64,000 nucleotides of DNA from Nematopogon swammerdamellus. Taxonomy: Eukaryota > Arthropoda > Insecta > Lepidoptera > Adelidae. This document shows, in pieces, positions 32,707 through 42,728 of the stretch; the stretch's first letter is position 1; the number at the start of each line of letters is the position of its first letter. The position numbers and the translations under genes were made by a program. Location of the stretch: contig OX336348.1 of NCBI GenBank assembly GCA_946902875.1, forward strand, positions 16,889,741 to 16,953,740, read 5' to 3'. The notes beneath the pieces were generated by a model, which saw nothing but the letters and a program-made list of their open reading frames with translations, did not search any database and was not told the origin of the DNA.

Positions 32707-32890
32707 AAGCTATGTAGGTGGATTTTTGTCGCCTCACTAAAATTTATTGGTCAAAGCCGCCACTGGTATCAACCCGGGCGGGTTAAACCCTACCACCTAG
32801 TAATATAAGAAGAGAGTCATATCCCTTAGTCGCCTTCTACGACATACACGGGGAGAGATGCAGTGGGGCTATTCTTTTAAAGTATCGTTT

Positions 32891-33744
32891 TACCTTTTAT
32901 TCTTTTAAATATACAAAATGAAAGTAAAATGTGTTTTTATTGTACATAGTGATGATTAATCTCACAAAAACCCACCTTATATACCTAAGAAAAACGAAAA
33001 TTTCTCACAAAAACCACACATGTCAGGGGTTATGCCCCTTTGACATTTTTTTTTATATTTACAGAGTCAAACTTATAATACATATTGGTTAATATATGCA
33101 TAGGTATCCTATAGTATAAATTAAAAAATAGAACTCCACTATTACTGATAATTACGAGATGTTATAAAGTTTTTTTGCTCTCCTGTAAATTTTACTTTTT
33201 TGACAAGTATAGTAGTTTTTGTATTGAACCCTTCAATTGCCAAAAGAGAAGTGTTTCGCCCTAGGTTTCATGATGTCGACGAAGTCATGTCTAGCTCTCT
33301 GCTCTCCACGGATGTGAAGAGCGCGAGACGATTACGTCGACTTATCCATTTTGAGAGTTGACTGTTGGTTTTAGTGCCTTCTGAGCAAGAATTGCTTCGA
33401 CGATGTTCAAACGAATGAATCCTTTGTTATGATATCGCATTCGCTAACTACCAATAAATAAAACTCTATTTACTAACTGACAATGGCAGTTTACTTTTAA
33501 ATGAAATCCCAAATAAAATTAATAATATCGCAACAAATTACGACTAATCGGCATTCGCGACTAGTCGAAGACTAATCGGTGCATCTCTAATTAGTAGGTA
33601 AACATTATTAATTCCTTGGGCAGAGCATGTATACACAGTCATTCCAACATTCGGAGAAAATTAACGAAACATATTTACAGTACTGAAAAGTAAAACATAT
33701 GTAATGAATATAAATATAATATACTACACTATATACAATAAGAA
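32891..33744. other. AT-rich; possible hAT terminus at about 33545-33592
   Basis: ATTCGCGACTAGTCGAAGAC and TAATCGGTGCATCTCT resemble a hAT end (reverse AGAGATGCACCGATTA). The partner end was not found. Confidence 0.4.
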
Positions 33745-34101
33745 CTACCTAATAAAATAAACATAAAAAAGCTCCTCTAGAGTTCGGCATGTCGGGAATG
33801 TGCCCATAACGCTCGCAGCATTCCCTCTCTGCACAGCGAAGCTTATTCTCTCCCTTAAAAACTTTTCCGAATTTTGAACGCTGGTTGTTTCCCCAATTTT
33901 TTTGCCTAAAATATGCACAAGTGATTTTGAAGCCTTGCACCACGGGCCGTAGGTTTCGAAAGCTAGCGGAATAAACAAATAGTTATGATTGTTATTGCTT
34001 TGGTATTTGTTTATCTTCAGACGGGCAGCGGCCTCAGAAGCAGAACCAGCTACTGTAGTACTGAAAATAATACTTATACTTACAATGTCATTTACGGCCA
34101 T
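33745..34101 (-). pseudogene. Retrotransposon RT-associated C-terminal fragment
   Basis: The minus frame contains YLFIPLAFETYGPWCKASKS, FLRERISFAVQRGNAASVMG and TFPTC-RTLEELFYVYF. The (F/L)A-E-T-GPW ... RIS-A-QRGNAAS pattern is known from the region after the RT domain of non-LTR elements. No catalytic motifs here. Confidence 0.65.
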
Positions 34102-34769
34102 ATGAAATAGTTGCTTTTATGTACAATAAGCTGACAATATGTTATTGCTAATATTAAATTCCTACTTTGATCCTGGCTCTTTACAGTATTTTGTCTATGG
34201 CTATTGTAAATTTGGGGAAATCTGGGCTACGGCACTGGCAGTACTGGTCGCGTCAAAAAATTCAAAATGGTTGTTTAGCGCGGCAGCGCGTCTTTCTTGT
34301 TTCTTGTTTTTTATTTATATGTGAGCCGGTGGACACGAGGTAAGAGTTTTCTTCTACTTTTCGAACATTCATATAAAAACTACATTATACCTTCAAGCCA
34401 TGAATAATTTAAATACAGGTATGATTATTCGTCATATGATAACCTCTTTCTTTCTTCAAATTGTTTCAAACAAACAGATGCATGCTGTTTGCTCAGGTAT
34501 AACATTGTGCCTAAAAGTTATAGATAGTTTAAAGCCTTTCTCAGCCACCTCTAGTTTTGGACAAATGCAAAAATGGGGATTTAACCTTCTTGTGCAGAAC
34601 TCAGAAAATAATGTTTGTGAAAGTCTGCCATGCAATAATAGTCTTTGTGAGCGTAATGCCCCACTCTTCACTACCTACCTTATAGTATAGTATGTATTAT
34701 TTGTATGTAGTATTTATGTTCTATATATTGTATGTAAATGCATTGACGAACTCTTTTATTTTCATAAAA
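34102..34769. other. No gene recognised
   Basis: Open frames on both strands near 34400-34690 have no recognisable domain. Confidence 0.4.
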
Positions 34770-34957
34770 TATAAAAAAGTGGAAAACTTGCGGCATTACC
34801 ACGCTGGATGGCAAGGCTTACCCTATGAATGAAGTTGGCCCTTGATTGCGGGACACCAGTTTCGTCCACCAGCAGAGGCCCAAGCCTCTTCAAGAAGCTT
34901 TTGGCTTCACTGCTCCACGGACCAAGGGTTTCAATCGCAAACGCAACAAATATTGTA
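34770..34957 (-). pseudogene. Second fragment of the same retrotransposon region
   Basis: The minus strand reads VAFAIETLGPWSSEAKSFLK, RLGPLLVDETGVPQSRANFI, HRVSL. It is related to 33745-34101 but diverged, so a different copy or subfamily. Confidence 0.65.
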
Positions 34958-35574
34958 TGTTATGGTGTTTGTATTTTATGTATTTTAACCCTTTGGCTCT
35001 CGCAACACCCGGCTGGGTGTCGGCGCGGCGCGGCGGCGCGGGGCCCACTATTTAATTCATCACAAATTCTACCAATTTTTCTTAGTAGAACTGAATACTG
35101 GTGGAAATTCTTGGTTAAATTTACTAGTAACTATTCTCAAACATGACTGGGCAACACCATCACCTTCACACAGAAATTAAATTTTGAAAATGTCAAAAAA
35201 ACTAAGGTCACTTTAGACGTCGGACATTACCACAGACACTGGAATGCATAGATGTTGTACAGTATTTCGGGTAACCGTATTCTAGAGTACGTTTCAATAC
35301 CTATATTTTGATAGGCGACTTGTGTGAGGAAATTATACAGTTTTGGTCAGAAAAAATCGGAAAAAAATGTCGAGTGTGTTTTGTTTTGCCTGGAATTCAA
35401 AAAATCGGTCTGTGCTTCTAAATAAGTGAATCCTGAAGTGTTTGGTATCACTGAATTCGTAATTTCAGTACAAATAAGACTGAATACAGATTATTGATGG
35501 AGCGATCGATTGTGGCGGGATATTCGAATTTGTGCGGGAGCGCGCGCGCCAAAATTTTGCGCGGCGAAAACGGC
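34958..35574. other. No gene recognised; small GC-rich island
   Basis: CGGCGCGGCGCGGCGGCGCG near 35022-35042, otherwise AT-rich. Confidence 0.45.
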
Positions 35575-35832
35575 TGGGACTAAGGGATATGACTCCCTTC
35601 TTATATTACTAGGTGGTAGGGTTTAACCCGCCCGAGTTGGTACCACCGCACTGAATGAAAGGTCGGTCGAAACGGCTATGTAAATAGTTTGTGTTTTCCA
35701 TCCAGTTCAGTGTAGCCGGCACGGCCGAAGGGAAGCACTGACGTAGCACCAAGTTCACCCGGTGTTATGGGCTGACATCACGGATGTTGTAGGTGATGTA
35801 GCCAACCGTGTCAGGTTCCATAAAAAAAAAGG
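35575..35832 (+). mobile_element. SINE family A, body and tail
   Basis: TAAGGGATATGACTCCCTTC to CGTGTCAGGTTCCATAAA. Confidence 0.85.
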
Positions 35833-36044
35833 TATATTCATAAAAATCAAACACGTATTTCTCCTCCCTTTCGCTTGCACTACCCACACTTCTTTCTCTG
35901 TATTTTATTCCTCATCCATCACCCACAGGTTGACTTTAAGAAATCACTTGCAGTGATAAGTCGGCCTTTCCACACTTCTGTATTTCTTGTTTCTAGTCCT
36001 GTACTGTTCTTCTTTCCATTGTGTGCAATTATTATTATTATTTT

Positions 36045-36140
36045 TTTTTTTATATGTAAACTGACACGGTTGGCTACATCACCTACAACATCCGTGATGT
36101 CAGCCCATAACACCGGGTGAACTTGGTGCTACGTCAGTGT
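36045..36140 (-). mobile_element. SINE family A 3' end, truncated
   Basis: T-run, GTAAACTGACACGGTTGGC to GGTGCTACGTCAGTGT, then a TTCTA microsatellite. Confidence 0.8.
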
Positions 36141-36184
36141 TTAATAAAGAGTTTCTATTCTATTCTATTCTGCCTTTCTTACGA

Positions 36185-36535
36185 TACTTTCAAGCCATGC
36201 TCGGAATATCGCTACGTGATATGGTGCGTAACAAGACAAATTGCCGACGCACCAAAGTGGTCGATATTTGACACCGGGTGGCTAAGCTCAAGTGGCAGTG
36301 GGCTGGGCGCGTTAGCCGAAGAGACGATGACCGTTGGAGTAACCGTGTCCTACACTGGCGGCCGTGGACAGGAAAGCGGAGTGTGGGAAGACCACCCGCC
36401 AGGTGGGACGACGACATCAAGTACGTCGGCGGAAAGCAGTGGTTCCGTATCGCTGAAGGCCGGGAGGACTGGAGGAAAATTGGAGAGCCGTATGTCCAGC
36501 AGTGGACGCTTACACGCTGACTGACTGACTGACAT
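36185..36535 (+). pseudogene. RTE-like RT C-terminus and 3' end
   Basis: Frame 36278-36520: AKLKWQWAGRVSRRDDDRWS, NRVLHWRPWTGKRSVGRPPA, RWDDDIKYVGGKQWFRIAEG, REDWRKIGEPYVQQW. This is the classic RTE C-terminal zone, here with a GACT tail. The best-preserved RTE copy in the window; 5'-truncated. Confidence 0.88.
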
Positions 36536-36559
36536 GATATTAACACTACATACTTTAAA

Positions 36560-36735
36560 GGGCTCATTTCATCGAAAACGGACAAGAAACAAAATACACT
36601 TTTTGTTGTTGGCATTGGGTTGAGGACCATACATTTCTCAAAATAGTTGCTCTGTCTAGAGGTGTGGAATTGTCGACCGGGGAGTGTGCTTCCGGTTCTG
36701 AGAGTCTTCAAACGGTGCATTAAGAAGCTGGACAG
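36560..36735 (+). pseudogene. LINE family E RT C-terminal fragment, degraded
   Basis: TTGTTGTTGGCATTGGGTTG, GGTGTGGAATTGTC and GAGTCTTCAAACGG parallel the copies at 7911 and 61395. Confidence 0.7.
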
Positions 36736-37200
36736 CGAAGGTGTCGAACTAAGCTTGCGATGGCTTCACCGAACATATCCGGGCCCATTGGCATTAGAGG
36801 AGGGTGTCAATCGAGGTCGGGACTAGCGAGCGATCACTCTGTGTAGTTCTCCAGCATGCGTTACGTTTCGGCTCGCTGCAAGCCCTTGTCAGCTAGTCTG
36901 CGGTGACTAGGACGCGGGAAAACACCAGTCCCTCTCTCGACCTCTCCATATTATGTAGGATGCCTCCAGTGATGTTTTCGACATGATCTTAGCGTCAATC
37001 TTGGCAGGCCTAAGTTCTTGAAGAAACTATAGAGCGTCTTCGCTGGTAGTCCTCTTGCTCCGACATCAAATAGATCAGTCTTGAATCCGATTTCTCACTA
37101 TCCGGTCTACGAGGTTGCAGTACTTGTTTTTTACTATGAAGTTGTGGTCCCTCGGTATGTTACTTTTCCATGGAACTGTAAGTTCAACAAGTACTACACG
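36736..37200 (-). pseudogene. REL-type LINE, C-terminal end and 3'UTR, degraded
   Basis: Reversed it shows GGTCCCTCGGTATGTTAC, CCATGGAACTGTAAGTTCAA, and the continuation GACTACCAGCGAAGACGCTC (no stop where the copy at 38667 has TAG). Confidence 0.7.
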
Positions 37201-37314
37201 TGGGTGTAATCAAACCGGATAGAATAAATTGTGACAAGTTCGTCTTAATGCCATAAGAATGCTTAATAAACAATAAACTACATGTTTTTTCGTACCATAA
37301 TGATTTGTTTATAT

Positions 37315-37809
37315 CAGAGGTTCCCAAACTTTTTTTTCTCGTAGACCACTTTGAAAATGTTACTGGTTTCTGTGAACCCCCTCCTGCTATATTCTCAAAA
37401 CTCGTCAAAGTGAAGTGAAGGGAATATTAGATCTAACGATGGAAACTTGCGTCGCGGGTAAGTGCCAACCTTATACCTTCGGAGCGGTAAAAAGAAAAAG
37501 AAAAATAGTATATTTTCTTGTGTTCTATTTATTAAAATAATATGTTACTTACAGACTTAGTAGAATTAAAATTAAACATTAATGGGAGGGATGCACTTGA
37601 TGGTTTGACAGCAAATTATCAATATTTGCCTTCAGTTTTGTAAGGAATAACCGCAAATCTCTTGTGTTCTTTACTATTGAAACCTGATAAATTTTCGTGG
37701 ACCCCAACTTACAACTTGTTAACCCCCATTTTTTTCACGCCAACGTAGATCCCCGTCGAATCTTCTGTGGACCCCTGAGGGTCCCCCTGCACCACTTTGG
37801 GAATCAATG
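37315..37809. mobile_element. hAT-type MITE (hAT-7), 495 bp
   Basis: CAGAGGTTCCCAAAC start, TTTGGGAATCAATG end; exact 8-bp TSD GTTTATAT (37307-37314, 37810-37817). GTGGACCCC text near the right end is typical of such elements. Confidence 0.88.
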
Positions 37810-38080
37810 GTTTATATCATCCCCATAGTACTCATCTTCCTCTATCATTTAGGGCCCAGAGTCCCTAAGGGATAGAGAACGCTCAAGAAAATTCAACACA
37901 ATTATTAATCCCTCTCAATTGGGCTCGCCAACAGTTTATGTATACTAATATATTATAAGTGACGCCTGCAATTCCCTCCGTAACCTCGCTCTCACCACAC
38001 TCCATCAGCACATGGTATGGTCGCTTTTGAGAATATGAGTATGCCAGGTCTGTACGATGTACAGATTTCTGAAGGCATAT
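37810..38080. repeat. Segment paralogous to 41041-42110 (less interrupted copy)
   Basis: Shares TTAGGGCCCAGAGTCCCTAA, CGCCAACAGTTTATGTATAC and CACACTCCATCAGCA with the 41-42 kb segment but lacks the two insertions found there. Confidence 0.8.
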
Positions 38081-38084
38081 TAAT

Positions 38085-39128
38085 GAAGGTGTGGATCTAA
38101 GCTTGCGATGGCTTCACCGAACATATCCTGGCCCATCGGCAGTAGAGGAGGGTATTAATCGAGGCAGGGACTAGCGAGTGGCCACTCTAAATTTCTTCGC
38201 ATGCTTCACGTTTCGGCTCGCTTCAAGCCCTCGTCAGCTAGTCTGCGTTGACTAGGACGCGGGGAAACCACCAGTCCCGCTCTCGACCTCCCTCTCTCTA
38301 CCTATCCATATTCTTTAGGATGCTTCCAGTGACGTTTTCGAAGCTCTCTCCATATATGAGCTTAGCGTCGATCTTGGGAGCCCTAGATTCTTGAAAAGAC
38401 TGTAGAGTACTGTGTGGGGTCGGTACTTAATAAGAATAGTCCAACTGCATCTCTACCCGTGCATGTCGTAAAAGGCACACAACAAGCACACGCGGCCTGC
38501 AGACACCCCGGTCGACTTGTGGCTTCCATGGAAGACATAGGTTGGCTGGGGTAGCTGGAGGCTGCGGGGTTTTGCACGAAGGTCCCCAACCAAGCGGGAT
38601 TAGTTTGCAGGCCTAGAGCCAACCCCAAACGAAAACAACAACAACAACAACAAGACTGTAGAGCGACTACGCTGGTAGTCCTCTTGCTCCGACTTCCACA
38701 GCGAAGAGATCAGTCTTGAATCCGTTTCTCACAATCCGGTCTACTAAGTTGCAGTACTTGTTAAGTTTGATGTTGTGGTCCTTCGGTATGTTACTTTCCC
38801 ATGGAACTGTAAGTTCAACAAGCACTACATGCTTTGTCGCTTTTGAGAATATGAGTATATCCGGTCTTAATGCTGTGGTACAGATTTCCGAAGGCATTTG
38901 GTAATGCTTCTCATGTGTGTCCATCAACAATTCCCAATCCTTTGCTGCTCCCAAAATTGAAAAAGGTTTAGTCCTATCTTTGGGCAGCTTATTGGCTCCA
39001 GGTTTCACAAAGTTGACCTTCTGGAAGCCGCTACTGGTTTGCCCTTTCCTGGTCCGTGCAATTGACAGGTTGATGGCCTCTCTGATGATTTGGAGGACTT
39101 TATCATGACGGTAGGTTATAGTTCGCAA
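38085..39128 (-). pseudogene. LINE with restriction-like endonuclease (PD-(D/E)XK) C-terminus
   Basis: The minus ORF 38667-39128 (153 aa) contains RTITYRHDKVLQIIREAINL, CTTALRPDILIFSKATKHVV and LVELTVPWESNIPKDHNIKL. RPD ... ELTVPW fits the endonuclease core of R2/R4-like elements. The stop at 38667-38669 (TAG) looks premature, because the 36.9-kb relative continues. A SINE is inserted in the downstream region. Confidence 0.75.
38408..38651 (+). mobile_element. SINE: head X plus a third body, (AAC)n tail
   Basis: TACTGTGTGGGGTCGGTACT head, CCCGTGCATGTCGTAAAAGG, then a distinct body (GACACCCCGGTCGACTTGTG, TTGGCTGGGGTAGCTGG) and AACAACAAC tail. Exact 12-bp TSD AAGACTGTAGAG (38396-38407, 38652-38663). 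Confidence 0.9.
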
Positions 39129-39369
39129 ATATGCCCGTACGGTGTCTCACTGACCATAGTTTCGCGGGATGATATGGATCATTTGCATTCAGTCCGCGAT
39201 CTGACCCTGTTTGTATGGATATTGCTCGCCCTTAACTGTAACAATTACCAGTAAGTAGGATTTAATCCCCATAAGATGTCACCAAACAATCATAAACATT
39301 TTGAATAGGGGGGCCCATAAACAGAAACATTTATTGTTGAATTACTTCAAAATAAAAATGACAAGTGCA

Positions 39370-39752
39370 GTCAGCCTAGATAGCTCAGTGGTGCGGTCGG
39401 TCGACTGTCGGTCGGATCATAAGCACACCTGGGCGAGGTCGGTGGATGGATGGGTGACCGCTCGACAGTTGGAGGCTGACCGCGGTTCGGATTCCACGTA
39501 AAACTTTAGGTCCCTTCCCTTCTTACCTTACTAGGTGATAGGGTTCAACCCGCCCGGGTTGGTACCACCGCACTGAATGAAACGTCGGTCGAAACGGCTA
39601 TGTAAATAGTTTGTGTTTTCCGTCTAGTTCAGTATAGCCGGCACGACCGAAGGGAAGCACTGACATGGCACCTAGTTCACCCGGTGTTATGGGCTGACAT
39701 CACGGATGTTGTAGGTGATATAGCCAACCTTGTCAGTTTCCATAAAAGAAAA
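39370..39752 (+). mobile_element. SINE family A with tRNA-derived head, full length
   Basis: A box TAGCTCAGTGGT, B box GGTTCGGATTCC, body and A-rich tail. The best reference copy of family A in the window. Confidence 0.9.
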
Positions 39753-40465
39753 AAAAGTGTTTCTACAGCAAACGCTAGAAACACTAGGTTGTGCTATATA
39801 ACAGTGCAAACACGATCGTCGAACAATTTGTCTAAAGCTGATAAATTATAACTTGTAGGTGTTACAACTCACTAATATGTGTTGTACATACACATACATA
39901 CCACATGCTGTATACTGACAAATTGGGGTAGGCGGAGCAATTGGTGTTGTGCCGGAAGGACTCTGGTAGCCTTGTGTTCTGTGGTTTTTTCACACAAGTC
40001 AAAAAATACTTTACTCTGTCAATTGTCATACAAAATAAAAAATCAAAAGAATTTAAATCTCGAACATAGAAATTCTTTTAGAAAGAAAGTATTGGAAAGT
40101 TTTATAAAAATAATTTTTTTACATTTCAGTCTCCCATCTAGGGTGGGAAGCATGCCGCCGGTGAAAAATACACCGTACCCCTTTATAAATCCTATATATT
40201 TGAATTCTCTTGTTGCATTCAGTAATAATAAACAGTCACATTTCACTTCCGGCCTTTGAACGTGCGACCTTAGAGTCATCTGTCCGCTCAAAACTCGGAC
40301 CCACCGGGCGAGCATAATGAAAAAACCAGTTTTTTTTATCCCTTGTATGTGCGGCTTAGTTTTGTTGTGCCTACTCGTAAATACTCGTAACTAATACTGG
40401 AATATATGCCCCTTCATTTTGAGGGTACCGTGGTCTGGTAAATCTGCATATAAGCAGTTCAATTT
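39753..40465. other. Mostly unassigned; SINE F fragment at 39889-39970 (minus)
   Basis: ATACACATACATACCACATG and ATTGGGGTAGGCGGAGC match reversed body F. The open frames near 40043-40315 are not recognisable. Confidence 0.5.
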
Positions 40466-40467
40466 GT

Positions 40468-40908
40468 ACCGTGTGGGGTCGGTACTTAAAAAGAATAGCC
40501 CCACTGCATCTCTCCCCGTCGCATGTCGTAAAAGTCGACTAAGGGATCGTCAGCCTCGGCAGCTTAATGGTGCGGTCAGTTATTGGATGGATGACCGCCC
40601 GACTGTTGGAGGCTGACCGTGGTTCGGATACCACGTTAAATTGTAGGTCCCTTCCCTTCTTAGTCCCTTCCCTTTCTTCTAGGTGGTAGGGTTTATCCCG
40701 GCCGGGTTGGTACCACCGCACTGAGCGAAACGTCGGTCGAAACGGCTATGTAAATAGTTCGTGTTTTCCGTCCAGTTCAGTGTAGCCGGCGCGAAATGAA
40801 GGGAAGCACTGACATGGCACCTAGTTCACCCGGTGTTATGGGCTGACATCACGGATGTTGTAGGTGATGTAGCCAACCGTGTCAAGTTTCCATAAAAAAA
40901 AAAAAAAA
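40468..40908 (+). mobile_element. SINE with head X and tRNA head in tandem plus body A
   Basis: ACCGTGTGGGGTCGGTACTT, then GTCAGCCTCGGCAGCTTAAT (degenerate A box), GGTTCGGATACCACG (B box), body A and a long A tail. Confidence 0.85.
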
Positions 40909-41158
40909 TTATTATAATAAGAATAAGTATGTTAAGCTTCTACCACTCTGGTCATCTGTACCGTAGGATTGATGCAGACATATGAAAAGTTAGGAAATGT
41001 TCTAGGTTTTTTTTTATATTTTAGGGCTAAATTTAATATCATAGTTAATATCATCCCTGCAGTACTCATCTTCTCTATCACTTAGGGCCCAGAGTCCCTA
41101 AGTGATGTGTGTGTACAGTGTGATAAGTGACAAACGGTCAACGAAATTAAACACAATT

Positions 41159-41761
41159 GAGGACCGTTTTCACAAAGAGAAATATCTACATATTTATTGA
41201 GATTTATTTTTTTTCGATTTGTATTCCTGTAATAGGGCCCTATCGTTTAGGACCGTCAGATCTCATCAAAGCGAAATATCTACAGAGTTATTTCAACTCG
41301 AATATGACGAATTTTCACAAAGCGAAATATCTACACCGTGATAGATCGCTTTGTGAAAATTTTTTGTGAATATTTTTGCGATGTGGACAATGAAGCCAAG
41401 ATTTTTTATGACGACCCACTTTCTTCTGCTTCTTCAAATTTAACACCTGCTGGTGATAACGGTTTGCGACGTGATTACGGTGATTCTGTGCCTATGTTGT
41501 AAGATGTTCCATATAAGTTCTATGAATAAGATTGAAGATATTTCTCTTTTGTGAAAATTCGTCATTTTAAAAAAAAATTTTCATCAAATTTTCAAACACA
41601 AGTACATACCATCTTTTATTTTGTCTATAGGTGTCTACTTTTATTTAAATTTAGGTATTTTTATTTTTATAAATTCTTACACATAATTGATTTATTCAGA
41701 AAAAAGCTTCTCCTGAAAAAAAAGTTTTTTTAAGATATTTCTCTTTGTGAAAACGCTCCTC
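41159..41761. mobile_element. MITE with 4-bp AATT TSD and internal copies of its terminal motif
   Basis: Ends GAGGACCGTTTTCACAAAG and CTTTGTGAAAACGCTCCTC; AATT at 41155-41158 and 41762-41765. CACAAAG(A/C)GAAATATCTACA-like text recurs near 41274 and 41318, and its reverse near 41535. Confidence 0.82.
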
Positions 41762-41810
41762 AATTACTAAATTCCTCTCGCTTGGACTCGCCAACAGTTT
41801 ATGTATACTA

Positions 41811-42005
41811 GAAAACCGGCCAAGTGCGAGTCGAATCTGCGCACCGAGGGTTCCGTATCGCCATAATAACACATATTCTGTGAAAATTTCAACGGGCTAC
41901 CTATTACGGTTCAAGAGATAAAGCCCTCGGACAGACGGACAGATAGACAGACGGCGTAGGTTTACTAATAGGGTCCCGTACGACGGATACGGAATCCTAA
42001 AAAAC
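41811..42005 (-). mobile_element. Family D repeat
   Basis: AAAACCGGCCAAGTGCGAGT to ACGACGGATACGGAATCC, with GGCTACCTATTACGG and a (GACA)n block. Confidence 0.85.
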
Positions 42006-42251
42006 AAATTGAGTCTGTCCACCCTAAGTGACGCCTGCAAAGTGTAATTCCCTACTTAACTCCTCGTTCTGACCACACTCCATCAGCAAATGGTACATGT
42101 CATCCTCCTTTAGTGAAGCTCGACGTTGAAACAGCAAGTTTTTTAACTTCTCTCGATAGAAAAAAATTACAAACAATCCTCTATTTTAGCGGCAATTTCT
42201 ATTTTTAAAATATTAACAATTAATGTATATTTTTAACCGACTTAAAAAAAA

Positions 42252-42505
42252 ACGTGCCAAGTGCGAGTCGAACTCGCGCACCGAGGGTTCCATATCGCCA
42301 TGTCATGGTTAGCGCCACTCACGTCATCTATGGCGTGTTTATGAAATGCTTGATATAATTAAAATTCATGATTAGTTAAAATGTTTCATACTCTTTTCTA
42401 TAGATGGCATACACTTTTTAGTTTCTTCTATGGGAACCCCTGTGATTTTTTTACTTTTTCTTATTTTTATTATTTGTTCCGGATACGGAACCCTAAAAAA
42501 GGAGG
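42252..42505 (-). mobile_element. Family D repeat
   Basis: GTGCCAAGTGCGAGTCGAAC to TCCGGATACGGAACCCTAAA; CTTTTTAGTTTCTTCTATGG within. Confidence 0.85.
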
Positions 42506-42728
42506 TTATAAATTCGACACGCATGTGTTTTTTTTTTATAGAAAGCGCGACATATGGCACCGAGCCACCCATAATGTGTCTAACGACACCCATGGACATT
42601 CGGTCGTATGCGGGGGCCATGCCGGCCTGACTAGTGCCTATTCACGCCCTTCTTGAAGGACCCGAGACTGTACTTAGGGGAAATATGTGGACAGGGAGAG
42701 CGTTTCAGAGTTTACCAGTTCTGTAGAG

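Larger units (their letters stand above)
30860..32765. mobile_element. hAT-type element (hAT-6), 1.9 kb, with two internal tandem arrays
   Basis: Ends CAGTGGCGGTT and AAAGCCGCCACTG; exact 8-bp TSD GTATCAAC (30852-30859, 32766-32773). GCCTCACT occurs just inside both ends. It holds a long-period repeat (about 31170-31960) and a 100-bp array (32184-32706). No transposase frame recognised. Confidence 0.88.
30665..32890 (-). mobile_element. SINE (head X plus body A) split by hAT-6
   Basis: Tail and distal body at 30665-30859, proximal body and head X at 32766-32890 (CCCGGGCGGGTTAAACCC, GATGCAGTGGGGCTATTC). Confidence 0.85.
41041..42110. repeat. Segment paralogous to 37810-38080, with two insertions
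   Basis: Contains the AATT MITE (41159-41761) and a family D copy (41811-42005), both absent from the 37.8-38.1 kb paralogue. Confidence 0.8.

Noticed and set aside
31500..32720. CRISPR-like or phage-like array
   Set aside because: Repeats are 100 bp and contiguous without spacers, in a eukaryotic TE.
33545..33592. Full hAT element starting with the AGAGATGCACCGATTAG end
   Set aside because: Only one terminus found; no partner or TSD within several kb.
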